From the NCBI GenBank assembly GCA_965219175.1, contig CBDCNI010000003.1:1-24617 (forward strand): DNA of 24,617 nucleotides. The letters run 5' to 3'. Each line of letters begins with the position of its first letter. Positions within the stretch are counted from its first letter, which is position 1. Under the pieces are notes generated by a model, which was given only the letters and a program-made list of their open reading frames with translations, was not told where the DNA came from and did no database searches. The stretch comes from JBBPZK01 sp965219175. Its GTDB lineage: Bacteria > Actinomycetota > Rubrobacteria > Rubrobacterales > Rubrobacteraceae. Position numbers and translations under genes: made by a program. Positions 1 through 5,673 of the stretch are shown here, in pieces.

Positions 1-112
1 TCTCGGAGGGAGGCCCTGAACCCCTTCGGACGGGATTTGCACCCGCTTTGCACCAGCACCACCCCGCCGCTTTGACACGGCAAGGCTTTTCCCTGTCGCC
101 CCCGCTCAGGGG

Positions 113-121
113 GTATCCACA
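113..121 (+). promoter_or_regulatory. possible DnaA box
   Basis: GTATCCACA differs at one base from the DnaA box TTATCCACA. It sits next to the first GGAACGT-type palindrome and upstream of the iterons, where an initiator-assisted origin could use DnaA. A single 8/9 match is weak evidence on its own. The second copy is at 15441-15449. Confidence 0.25.
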
Positions 122-126
122 TTACG

Positions 127-142
127 GGAACGTGGACGTTTC
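127..142 (+). repeat. dispersed palindrome, site 1
   Basis: GGAACGTGGACGTTTC, a near-perfect 7-bp inverted repeat around GG. It is nested in a larger inverted repeat: arms 121-132 and 145-156 match at 10 of 12 positions around a 12-base spacer (133-144). It lies between the candidate structured RNA and the iterons. The second copy is at 15455-15470. Confidence 0.85.
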
Positions 143-298
143 CGCGTTCCCGCATTTCACCATCGGATAGAACATCGGGATTACTCTCGTCAGGCCGAGC
201 AACGTCGCTCAAAGCCTTCGCCGAGGATTACTCCGATGAGCCTCCGTCGTTCTGGGCGAGCACCTCTCGATGCACCCAGCTCTACGAGTAGCCCCACG

Positions 299-396
299 GC
301 GGATGGTTAAATCCGCCCCCTTAGCCGAGTTGGTAGCTCGGTTTACCGGGTGGGGCCCCCATCTCTTTCACGCCAGTAAAGCTCCGCCATACTGGC
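299..396. other. three consecutive hairpins in the origin leader
   Basis: Three perfect short stems follow one another: GCGGAT/ATCCGC (299-304 with 311-316), CCGAG/CTCGG (325-329 with 337-341) and GCCAGT/ACTGGC (372-377 with 391-396). A GGGGCCCC palindrome lies between the second and third. No credible protein gene covers this stretch. They may be part of origin architecture or of an untranslated RNA. The loop around 330-336 resembles a tRNA D-loop, but no cloverleaf forms. Confidence 0.45.
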
Positions 397-465
397 AACA
401 ACGACGATTTCTCATCGCGAAGCCGTTATATCCGAATTCACTTTTGCGGGAACGTATCCAATGCG

Positions 466-481
466 GGAACGTGGACGTTCC
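466..481 (+). repeat. dispersed palindrome, site 2
   Basis: GGAACGTGGACGTTCC, a perfect 7-bp inverted repeat around GG. It is nested in an 11-bp perfect outer inverted repeat (461-471 with 484-494) around a 12-base spacer. An extra half-site, GCGGGAACGT, sits just upstream at 446-455. The second copy is at 15794-15809. Confidence 0.9.
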
Positions 482-651
482 AGCGTTCCCGCATCCGGGT
501 TTCGAGGGAGGAATGAGCTTCCGTCCTCCTCGCTATGCGAGGCCCGAGGGAGGAATGGGAGCCGAATGGCAGCAGATTGGTAGGGCTTTGGGAGGTAGGC
601 GGTCCCTAATAGCTCACACCGGGGAGGAACAGCCGCAATCCCCACATTGCG

Positions 652-667
652 GAAACGTTTACGTTTC
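652..667. repeat. dispersed palindrome, site 3 (TT centre)
   Basis: GAAACGTTTACGTTTC, a perfect 7-bp inverted repeat like the other sites but with TT in place of the central GG. It lies in the origin region about 35 bp before the first clear iteron. The second copy is at 15980-15995. Confidence 0.7.
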
Positions 668-700
668 AGCTTTAGCCATGTGGTGGCCCCTCAACAAGGC

Positions 701-910
701 TCCGACTACCGGGGGAGGATTAGGCGAGTCCCCGTTTCCCTGAAAGACTTTACAGAGCCGCCCTCGGACATCCGATTACGGAGGGAGGAATCCTCGTTTC
801 ATCCGGTTTTCGGGGGAGGGTTATCCGACTACCGGGGGAGGCCGATCCGACTATCGGGGGAGGGTTATCCGACTACCGGGGGAGGGAAATCCGATGTTCG
901 GGGGAGGAAA
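701..910 (+). repeat. origin iterons, 22-bp period
   Basis: Five units with consensus ATCCGACTACCGGGGGAGG plus a three-base tail start at 801, 823, 845, 867 and 889. They are contiguous with an exact 22-bp period, about two helical turns. Two detached units lie at 701-722 and 770-791, and degenerate copies of the GGGAGGAA end occur near 501, 543 and 618. Tandem iterons just upstream of a Rep gene are the typical binding array of an iteron-type origin, where they bind Rep and set copy number. An AT-rich stretch (about 937-990) follows and could be the melting region. Confidence 0.9.
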
Positions 911-984
911 CTTGGCGTAAGTCCTTGCCCCGTAAGGAAAATTTTGCCGGTAACTATATAACTAGAGAACTTTGTAATAACTAA

Positions 985-1009
985 CAACAACAAGGAAACG
1001 GTGTTGTTG
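985..1009 (+). promoter_or_regulatory. hairpin in the rep leader
   Basis: CAACAACA (985-992) pairs perfectly with TGTTGTTG (1002-1009) around a nine-base loop that carries the AAGGA ribosome-binding sequence of the leader peptide. The leader start codon lies in the 3' arm. Such a stem could gate leader translation and so Rep synthesis. The second copy is at 16313-16337. Confidence 0.5.
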
Positions 1010-1042
1010 CTTTCTCTCGATTGCCTTAAATCCAGACCATGA
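1001..1042 (+). CDS. rep leader peptide, translationally coupled to rep
   Basis: A 13-codon frame starting at GTG encodes MLLLSLDCLKSRP. Its stop codon TGA overlaps the rep start as ATGA. An AAGGA ribosome-binding sequence lies 4 bases before the GTG, or 7 before an in-frame TTG at 1004. The rep ATG itself has no visible Shine-Dalgarno sequence. Rep would therefore be translated by ribosomes that finish the leader, an arrangement known from IncFII- and IncB-type plasmids, where a leader peptide couples to repA. The reading is directly visible; its use in the cell is inferred. Confidence 0.55.
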   Translation: MLLLSLDCLKSRP

Positions 1043-2490
1043 GCACCGAACCTCGCCCCGAACCAGAGAAGGCCCCGGCTCCTTCCTTCCCCTTTGGGAA
1101 GGATGAGCTGAACCTCGCTGAGTTCCCCATCGCTCTCCTCGCCGACCGCGTTCCGACCGGTCAGAAGACGATGGAATTCGAGGATGAGATTTTCGACGAG
1201 CGGAAAGGCCAGCTCGTCACCCGAAGGCTCACCGTCACCGCTTCCGACAAGTTCGGGCTCCCGACCGCCAAGGACGACGAGATTCTTCTCGGCTTGATGC
1301 AACTGACCTTCAAGGCGAACAACTTCAGCGACCGCCACGTGAGCTTCACCCGGCTTGAGCTGCTCAAGCTCCTCGGTTGGGAAGACACCGGCCAGAACTA
1401 CCGGCGAATCGACACCTCGCTCAGCCGCTGGGCTGGCGTGCTCCTCCACTGGGAAAATTCGTGGTGGGACAAGCAGCAGCAGAGCTGGACGACTCGCGGG
1501 TTCCATATCATCGAGAGCTACGAAATCAACGACAGCCGCCAGGCGAAAGGGCAGCTTGAGCTTCCCTACTCACGGTTCACCTGGAACGAAATCATTTTCA
1601 AGAATTTCCACTCCGGTTACCTCAAGCGGCTCGACCTCGATTTTTATCTGAGCCTCAGACACGCGACCTCGAAGCGGATGTATCGCTTCCTCGACAAGCG
1701 ATTCTTCCACCGGCCCGACTGGACGTTTCCGCTGAGAACCTTCGCCTGTGAGCACGTCGGACTCAGCCGCGGCTACTCAGACGCCGGGAAATTCAAGGAG
1801 AAGCTTCAGCCCGCCATCGAGGAGCTTCAGGCCGTCGGATTCATCGAGACCTTGAGTCGCGAGGAGCGATACACGAAGGTCGGCCCCGGCGAGTGGACCA
1901 TCACGATACGCAAGAAGGGCCAGGTGAAGGCCCGCGGCGAGACGACCGCTCCAAGGAAAAAGGCGGACAGCTCGGAAATCGATACGGAGCTAACGAACCG
2001 CGGAGTGACCCTCGCGACCGCCGTCGAGCTTGTCTCTTCGCACCAGCCCGAACACATCCGGGAATGCATCGAGATTTTTGATTGGCTCGTCAGCAAAAAG
2101 GACAACCGGGTATCAAAGAACCCCGGCGGTTATCTCGCCGAGTCGATTCGGAAGAGCTACGCCAGGCCCAAAGGCTTCGAGTCCAAGGCTGAGCGGGAGA
2201 AGAAGCGAGCCGCCGAGGAGGAGCGGACAAGGCGAGCCGAGGAAGCGAAGCAGCGGACCGAACGGGAACAGCAAGCCCGCGAGGAAGCCGAGCAGGGCCG
2301 CATCGCGGCCTACCTGGAGACTCTCACCGCCGAAGAGCGTCAGGCCACAGAGGCGGAAGCCATCGCGAACGCGAATCCGTTTTTCGTCCAGCAGCTCCGC
2401 CGGTGCAAAGGCAACGCCGAGACCGAGGCCCGATACCTCAAGCTCATCCTCGACACGCATGTAAGCCGCATCCTAAAGAGAAGCCATTAA
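1039..2490 (+). CDS. rep: plasmid replication initiator (replication initiator protein A type)
   Basis: The 483-residue product looks like the plasmid RepA family called replication initiator protein A. Residues about 25-195 and 200-295 form two winged-helix-like halves (key stretches around LGLMQLTFKANN at 84-95, RRIDTSLSRW at 122-131 and RMYRFLDKRFF at 213-223). A further conserved-looking segment, NPGGYLAESIRKSY, lies at 361-374. Residues 383-420 are a highly charged, probably coiled helix. It should bind the 22-bp iterons about 130 bp upstream and open the origin. The ATG is chosen because it overlaps the leader stop codon and follows the iteron/AT-rich layout. The stop overlaps the next start by one base. 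The second copy is at 16367-17818. Confidence 0.88.
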   Translation: MSTEPRPEPEKAPAPSFPFGKDELNLAEFPIALLADRVPTGQKTMEFEDEIFDERKGQLVTRRLTVTASDKFGLPTAKDDEILLGLMQLTFKANNFSDRHVSFTRLELLKLLGWEDTGQNYRRIDTSLSRWAGVLLHWENSWWDKQQQSWTTRGFHIIESYEINDSRQAKGQLELPYSRFTWNEIIFKNFHSGYLKRLDLDFYLSLRHATSKRMYRFLDKRFFHRPDWTFPLRTFACEHVGLSRGYSDAGKFKEKLQPAIEELQAVGFIETLSREERYTKVGPGEWTITIRKKGQVKARGETTAPRKKADSSEIDTELTNRGVTLATAVELVSSHQPEHIRECIEIFDWLVSKKDNRVSKNPGGYLAESIRKSYARPKGFESKAEREKKRAAEEERTRRAEEAKQRTEREQQAREEAEQGRIAAYLETLTAEERQATEAEAIANANPFFVQQLRRCKGNAETEARYLKLILDTHVSRILKRSH

Positions 2491-2834
2491 TGAAAAACAT
2501 GATGATTTTTATACTAATCATTGTTCCAATTCCCGGCGTTGCGATAGGCGAACAGGTGATATTCGCAGACTGTGGAAGAGCAGGCGTGCTTGCAATCGAC
2601 CTCATTCACTCCACGGTGGACACGAAGCACGCAGAGATTGATGATGCGTCGGTTGCCTGGACAAAGCCTTCTAAAACCAGGGATTGCAAAGTTACTTATA
2701 GGTATTTGCTGAATCGATACACAAAGAAGCTCCGTTCAGATTCAACATTTGAATGCTCGAATGGGAATGTTACAAACTTTACCGACTATGATGATTGCCA
2801 CATAGAAACCCCAGCGACGAAGAGAGCGTTTTAA
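2490..2834 (+). CDS. small secreted protein with four cysteines, unknown function
   Basis: The start ATG shares one base with the rep stop (TAATG), so it is probably coupled to rep. The 114-residue product begins with a basic residue and a hydrophobic stretch (MKNMMIFILIIVP), then a likely signal peptidase I site after AIG near residue 20. The mature part (about 94 residues) is polar and has four cysteines (DCG, DCK, ECS, DCH contexts), compatible with two disulfides in an extracytoplasmic protein. I do not recognise the family. Base composition is clearly lower in GC than in rep, which suggests later acquisition. A longer in-frame start inside rep is rejected in favour of the signal peptide start. 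Confidence 0.65.
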   Translation: MKNMMIFILIIVPIPGVAIGEQVIFADCGRAGVLAIDLIHSTVDTKHAEIDDASVAWTKPSKTRDCKVTYRYLLNRYTKKLRSDSTFECSNGNVTNFTDYDDCHIETPATKRAF

Positions 2835-2840
2835 CGACGG

Positions 2841-3006
2841 GCGTGGGACGGCTGATTGGAACCGTGGATAAGTGTCCCACGGAACGCGAATTCAAAACGC
2901 GCCGGGCGATTTCGATTGTCCCACCGCGTTCGCAAGCTCGTGACTTTTGAGAAGTTTCCGCGTGGGACAGACGATGAGCGGCGATTTCTCGCCGCCGGTG
3001 TCCCAC
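2841..3006. repeat. five GTGGGAC heptamers in mixed orientation
   Basis: GTGGGAC occurs at 2841-2847 and 2962-2968, and its complement GTCCCAC at 2872-2878, 2916-2922 and 3000-3006. The first two form an 8-bp inverted repeat (2840-2847 with 2872-2879). Five copies in 166 bases downstream of the rep operon are more than chance would suggest. They may be a protein-binding cluster or a transcription end region. No gene is visible here. Confidence 0.5.
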
Positions 3007-3246
3007 CAGGTCGAGCCATTCCCGTGAGAAGACAGCCCACCGGTAATAGCTGTCGAGCCGGTCATCGGCTCGCGTGACTTCGAGCGGAGCACGCTTTGAA
3101 ATTCCCGCAAATGGCCTCAGCCGAATTTTCTGCCGAACGTCCGGCCTTTCCCCCGACCGGACCGAAGGGACGCTCTACCGCCATCCTTGGCTAGCTGAAA
3201 GTGCTTGCGTCCCGGACGGCTCAGCCGCCCGGTTGCAACACTCGGA
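3007..3246. other. non-coding stretch, no gene seen
   Basis: No reading frame with convincing codon use. The only local structure noted is a short stem GAGCCG/CGGCTC near 3054-3070. Nothing else could be assigned. Confidence 0.5.
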
Positions 3247-3301
3247 GACCATCGCTCGACCAAGCAATTACTTCGAGCGGACTCTGTCCCGAGCGATGGT
3301 C
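3247..3301. terminator. 12-bp inverted repeat at the end of a minus-strand gene
   Basis: GACCATCGCTCG (3247-3258) is a perfect inverted repeat of CGAGCGATGGTC (3290-3301), with a 31-base loop. It overlaps the last codons of the minus-strand gene ending at 3268. It may end that transcript or bind a protein; there is no T-run, so a factor-independent terminator is doubtful. Confidence 0.35.
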
Positions 3302-3663
3302 CCTCGGTCGCTTAGGTGGCTGTTTATTTCTCTCTCTTTTTGAAGAGGGAAGACGCCCAGGTCGATGGTCAGCGGGACGTGGAGCAAGTTCCGCTCGTCC
3401 CGATGGTAGACGAGCCGGAGGTGAGGGAAACCGGGGTCCACGACCACGATAAAGAGCGTCGGCTCCCTCGCGAGAGCCGCCCGTATGCAGTGATACTTGA
3501 GGGACTCAAGCCGCCGCCGCTCGGGAGCCGCCCCCGTCCGATGCCTGAGCCGCGAATAGGCGCGGGCGAAAAGCCAGAGTTCCGAGGTTTTTCGAGGTGG
3601 GTCCGCGTCAACATCCTCGACCGAGGACGGGAGCCCGGCGGCAATCCGTTGGGGAACATCCAT
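3268..3663 (-). CDS. conserved-looking protein of unknown function
   Basis: A 131-residue frame with strong GC preference at third codon positions along most of its length, unlike the competing frames. The protein reads as globular: a helical middle (TSELWLFARAYSRLRH) and a beta-rich end (LFIVVVDPGFPHLRLVYHRD, then LLHVPLTIDLGVFPL). GAGG lies ten bases before the ATG. The last ~15 residues look less coding-like. On the minus strand just upstream (about 3665-3850), another frame gives protein-like sequence (FVRWERGKTVFEAGRP, then KLKRVIIVPLGELGQGAL). The gene may therefore be the 3' part of a longer, frameshifted gene. No family recognised. The second copy is at 18596-18991. Confidence 0.5.
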   Translation of the reverse strand: MDVPQRIAAGLPSSVEDVDADPPRKTSELWLFARAYSRLRHRTGAAPERRRLESLKYHCIRAALAREPTLFIVVVDPGFPHLRLVYHRDERNLLHVPLTIDLGVFPLQKEREINSHLSDRGTIARDRVRSK

Positions 3664-4055
3664 GCGGAATCATCCTCGGGGGACAGGGCTCCTTGCCCCA
3701 GCTCTCCCAGGGGGACGATTATAACGCGCTTGAGTTTCGGGACGGACCGCCCCCGAACCAACCGCTCGACCAAGCCGCTCGGTCGGCCCGCTTCGAAGAC
3801 GGTCTTCCCTCGCTCCCACCGGACGAACCGCCGAGGGACCAACTGCACCCCTGACCGACCGCCCACCGACCAACCGCCCGACCAACCACGCCGGCGACTG
3901 ACCGCCGAATTACGCCGCCCCGCCCATCGCTCCCCCGCCCAAGCATCCGGCCCGAGAACGGAAGGCCCGGCTTCGCCGCCCCCTAAAGGAGACCCAGGAG
4001 CCTTTGCGGTTAGCCCCTTGGGGGAGGAAATCTGTTTACACCGGGCGTAATATTG
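3664..4055. other. region upstream of the kfrA-like gene
   Basis: GC-rich and partly repetitive, with recurring CCGACCAACCGCC-like words between about 3730 and 3900. Long open frames on both strands here are mostly a by-product of the composition. The exception is the protein-like minus frame at about 3665-3850, described with the gene ending at 3268. A GGGGGAGGAAA element at about 4019-4029 resembles the end of an iteron. Confidence 0.45.
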
Positions 4056-4077
4056 TAATAATGTAATTACTTTATTA
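4056..4077. promoter_or_regulatory. 22-bp AT-rich palindrome, likely KfrA-type operator
   Basis: TAATAA (4056-4061) and TTATTA (4072-4077) flank the palindrome GTAATTAC (4063-4070), with one mismatched base pair on either side of the centre. It sits 17 bases before the kfrA-like start, where it would overlap the promoter or leader. KfrA proteins are known to repress their own genes by binding such sites, so autoregulation is a reasonable inference. The second copy is at 19384-19405. Confidence 0.55.
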
Positions 4078-4093
4078 TCAAACCAGGAGGAAT

Positions 4094-4708
4094 ATGGCCC
4101 GACCAGGAATAGCCCCAACGCAGATTGAGGAAGTTATCAACCAGTTAGCCGCCGAGGGGGGAGAAGTAACCGTCACGGCCATCCGCCAACGGCTCGGGAG
4201 CGGCAGTTACAGCACCATCGGGGCGGTCCTGAACGAATGGCGTCAGGAGCAGGCCAAAGCCGCCCGCCCGGCCATCCCAGAGCCCCCCGAGTCGCTCAAC
4301 CATCTTTTGCGGCACCTCTGGGCCGAGGCTTGGAAGACCGCCGACAGCACCTATGAGCCCGAGCGACAGGGGTTTGCGCGCGAGCGACAGGAACAGGAGA
4401 GAGTCAAGCTGGAGATGACCGCCGAGATTGACCGCTTGGAGCAGGAACTTGAACAAATCGCAGCCGAGCGGGACACGTGCCGAGCCGCCCAGGCGAAGCA
4501 TCACCAGGAGCTAGAGGCCATCCAGAGGGAGCTTGCCAAGGCGACCGGTGCGGTCGAGCTGCTTCAGCCCGAAGTCGAGCGATTGCGAGCCGAGGGGCAA
4601 AAGAACCTTGAGCTTTTCACGGCATGGGTTGAACGGGCGACCAAGGCGGAGACGAGGCTCCAGGAAATCGAGAAGGCAAAAGCCCAGGCACCCGGAAGTC
4701 CCTCCTGA
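4094..4708 (+). CDS. kfrA: KfrA-like plasmid DNA-binding coiled-coil protein
   Basis: Residues 1-60 match the N-terminal DNA-binding domain of KfrA plasmid proteins (IEEVINQLAAEGGEVTVTAI, then LGSGSYSTIGAVLNEWR). From about 90 to 200 the sequence is a long heptad-rich helix full of Glu, Arg, Gln and Leu (LEQELEQIAAERDTC, LLQPEVERLRAEGQ). At 204 residues it is shorter than IncP KfrA. Such proteins bind DNA through the N-terminus, assemble by the coiled coil, and contribute to plasmid maintenance and nucleoid-like organisation. An AGGAGGA ribosome-binding site precedes the ATG, and an AT-rich palindrome lies just upstream. The second copy is at 19422-20036. Confidence 0.85.
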   Translation: MARPGIAPTQIEEVINQLAAEGGEVTVTAIRQRLGSGSYSTIGAVLNEWRQEQAKAARPAIPEPPESLNHLLRHLWAEAWKTADSTYEPERQGFARERQEQERVKLEMTAEIDRLEQELEQIAAERDTCRAAQAKHHQELEAIQRELAKATGAVELLQPEVERLRAEGQKNLELFTAWVERATKAETRLQEIEKAKAQAPGSPS

Positions 4709-4767
4709 GCCAAGCCGGGCGACCGGCTCCCCGGCGAGGCATCGGAAGGAGGCCCCGCGGCACGCGA

Positions 4768-4830
4768 ATGTTAGGCAAGGTGTTTGGAGGGTTGAACTTG
4801 CGGAGCGAGTTGGGCTCGCCGAGCAGATGA
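4768..4830 (+). CDS. possible 20-codon upstream frame overlapping the next gene
   Basis: ATG at 4768 opens a 20-codon frame (MLGKVFGGLNLRSELGSPSR) whose TGA stop overlaps the start codon of the acidic protein gene as ATGA, mirroring the leader arrangement at rep. A strong AAGGAGG lies at 4746-4752, but 15 bases from this ATG, which is too far for normal use. It may be coincidence. Confidence 0.2.
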   Translation: MLGKVFGGLNLRSELGSPSR

Positions 4831-5336
4831 AGAGCGAGATTGAAGAGGCAACGCCTATTGAAGGGGCTTCTCTCTTCTCGGACCTCTTGAGCAGCACGCT
4901 CTCGGAGGTTGATTGGCACGAGGTAGCGGGAGCATTTCTCGAAGACGTTGAGCCGGAACCGAGCGACGATGACGACCAGGCCGACGAAGACGAGGAAGCG
5001 GCGGAAGACGACGAGGAGGGCCGCGAAGCGTTCGAGCAGGAGAAGCGAGAACGAACCGAGAGCCGGACCGAGCCGCTCTTTGAGCTTGGCCAGGTCGTGA
5101 GCACTCCCGGAGCTTTGGAGGCCCTCACCCGCGAGGAAATCGGGAAGGCTATCGCACGGCACCACCGAGGCGATTGGGGAGAAGTTGACCGGCACGACTG
5201 GCAGGAGAATGAAGCGAGCCTTCAAAAAGGCTTCCGGCTTCTCTCAGCCTACCAGTCGACGAACGGCACCAAGTTTTGGGTCATCACCGAGGCTGACCGC
5301 TCTTCAACCTGCGTGCTCTTACCGAGCGAGTATTGA
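4827..5336 (+). CDS. acidic plasmid protein with conserved C-terminal domain of unknown function
   Basis: The 169-residue product has a very acidic linker (residues 40-66, SDDDDQADEDEEAAEDDEE). A compact C-terminal domain (about 84-169) reads LFELGQVVSTPGALEAL ... HHRGDWGEV ... LLSAYQSTNGTKFWVITEADRSS. I associate this domain with small plasmid and mobile-element proteins in many bacteria, often labelled hypothetical; its function is unknown. It follows the kfrA-like gene on the same strand with a 118-base gap and may be co-transcribed. The open frame continues upstream inside kfrA without a stop, but ATG 4827 is the first plausible start after the kfrA stop. The second copy is at 20155-20664. 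Confidence 0.65.
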   Translation: MKSEIEEATPIEGASLFSDLLSSTLSEVDWHEVAGAFLEDVEPEPSDDDDQADEDEEAAEDDEEGREAFEQEKRERTESRTEPLFELGQVVSTPGALEALTREEIGKAIARHHRGDWGEVDRHDWQENEASLQKGFRLLSAYQSTNGTKFWVITEADRSSTCVLLPSEY

Positions 5337-5363
5337 GCCGTCGCTCAGACAACCTGCAACGCC

Positions 5364-5379
5364 GGAACGTGGGCGTTTC
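5364..5379 (+). repeat. dispersed palindrome, site 4
   Basis: GGAACGTGGGCGTTTC, nested in a long outer inverted repeat: arms 5354-5369 and 5382-5397 match at 14 of 16 positions around a 12-base spacer (5370-5381). It lies just after the acidic protein gene. The second copy is at 20692-20707. Confidence 0.8.
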
Positions 5380-5411
5380 CGCATTCCTGCGTTGCAGTAT
5401 TTCGGGCGTTT

Positions 5412-5478
5412 CCGGCTTCGCCGGTCGGGCGCTCTCGGGCTCCGCTTCGCTCCGGTCCCTTCGGGACGGCCTACGGCC
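5412..5478. repeat. run of short GC hairpins
   Basis: Compact stems with small loops follow one another: CCGGCTTCGCCGG (5412-5424), GTCCCTTCGGGAC (5455-5467) and GGCCTACGGCC (5468-5478). They lie downstream of the plus-strand operon ending at 5336 and may help end or protect its transcript. No T-run follows. Confidence 0.45.
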
Positions 5479-5532
5479 CCCTTCCGCCCCCTAACGCAAA
5501 GAGGGGCTCAGGTCCGACTCGACAGAAGGACG

Positions 5533-5613
5533 CTGCCCCTTCCGCCTTCGCCATCCCGTCGCCCCCCATCCTCTTACGAGGGGGCGACGGGATGGCGAAG
5601 GCGGAAGGGGCAG
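5533..5613. repeat. 34-bp perfect inverted repeat, 13-base loop
   Basis: Arms 5533-5566 and 5580-5613 are exact reverse complements over 34 bases; the loop is 5567-5579. The arms begin CTGCCCCTTCCGCC and are GC-rich. The element lies between two convergent genes (ends at 5336 and 5674), so a bidirectional transcription block is the obvious role. The stem is far longer than a usual intrinsic terminator and has no adjacent T-run. A cruciform-forming site or the remnant of a small inverted-repeat element are alternatives. The second copy is at 20861-20941. Confidence 0.9.
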
Positions 5614-5643
5614 AGGCGGCTTTTCTGGAAAGGAAGAAAAGCA

Positions 5644-5659
5644 GGAACGTGGACGTTCC
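5644..5659 (+). repeat. dispersed palindrome, site 5
   Basis: GGAACGTGGACGTTCC, extended to 9-bp perfect arms (5642-5650 and 5653-5661). It lies 30 bases past the long hairpin and just beyond the 3' end of the SIR2-like gene. The second copy is at 20972-20987. Confidence 0.85.
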
Positions 5660-5673
5660 TGTATCGCAGGGGG

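Noticed and set aside
321..345. tRNA-like D-loop (GAGTTGGTAGCTC)
   Set aside because: No acceptor, anticodon or T arm could be arranged around it. It is one of three simple hairpins.
270..961. Long plus-strand frames across the origin (157 and 104 codons)
   Set aside because: They translate iterons and palindromes (recurring GNVDV and SDYRGR words), have no ribosome-binding site and overlap each other. They are repeat artefacts.
865..1506. 213-codon minus-strand frame over the rep start
   Set aside because: It runs antisense to rep, and its codon pattern is the mirror of rep's GC-rich third positions.
3316..4118. 244-codon plus and 249-codon minus frames
   Set aside because: Pro/Arg/Gly-rich translations of GC-rich repeats. 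Only the minus gene at 3268-3663, and perhaps the minus frame at about 3665-3850, look coding.
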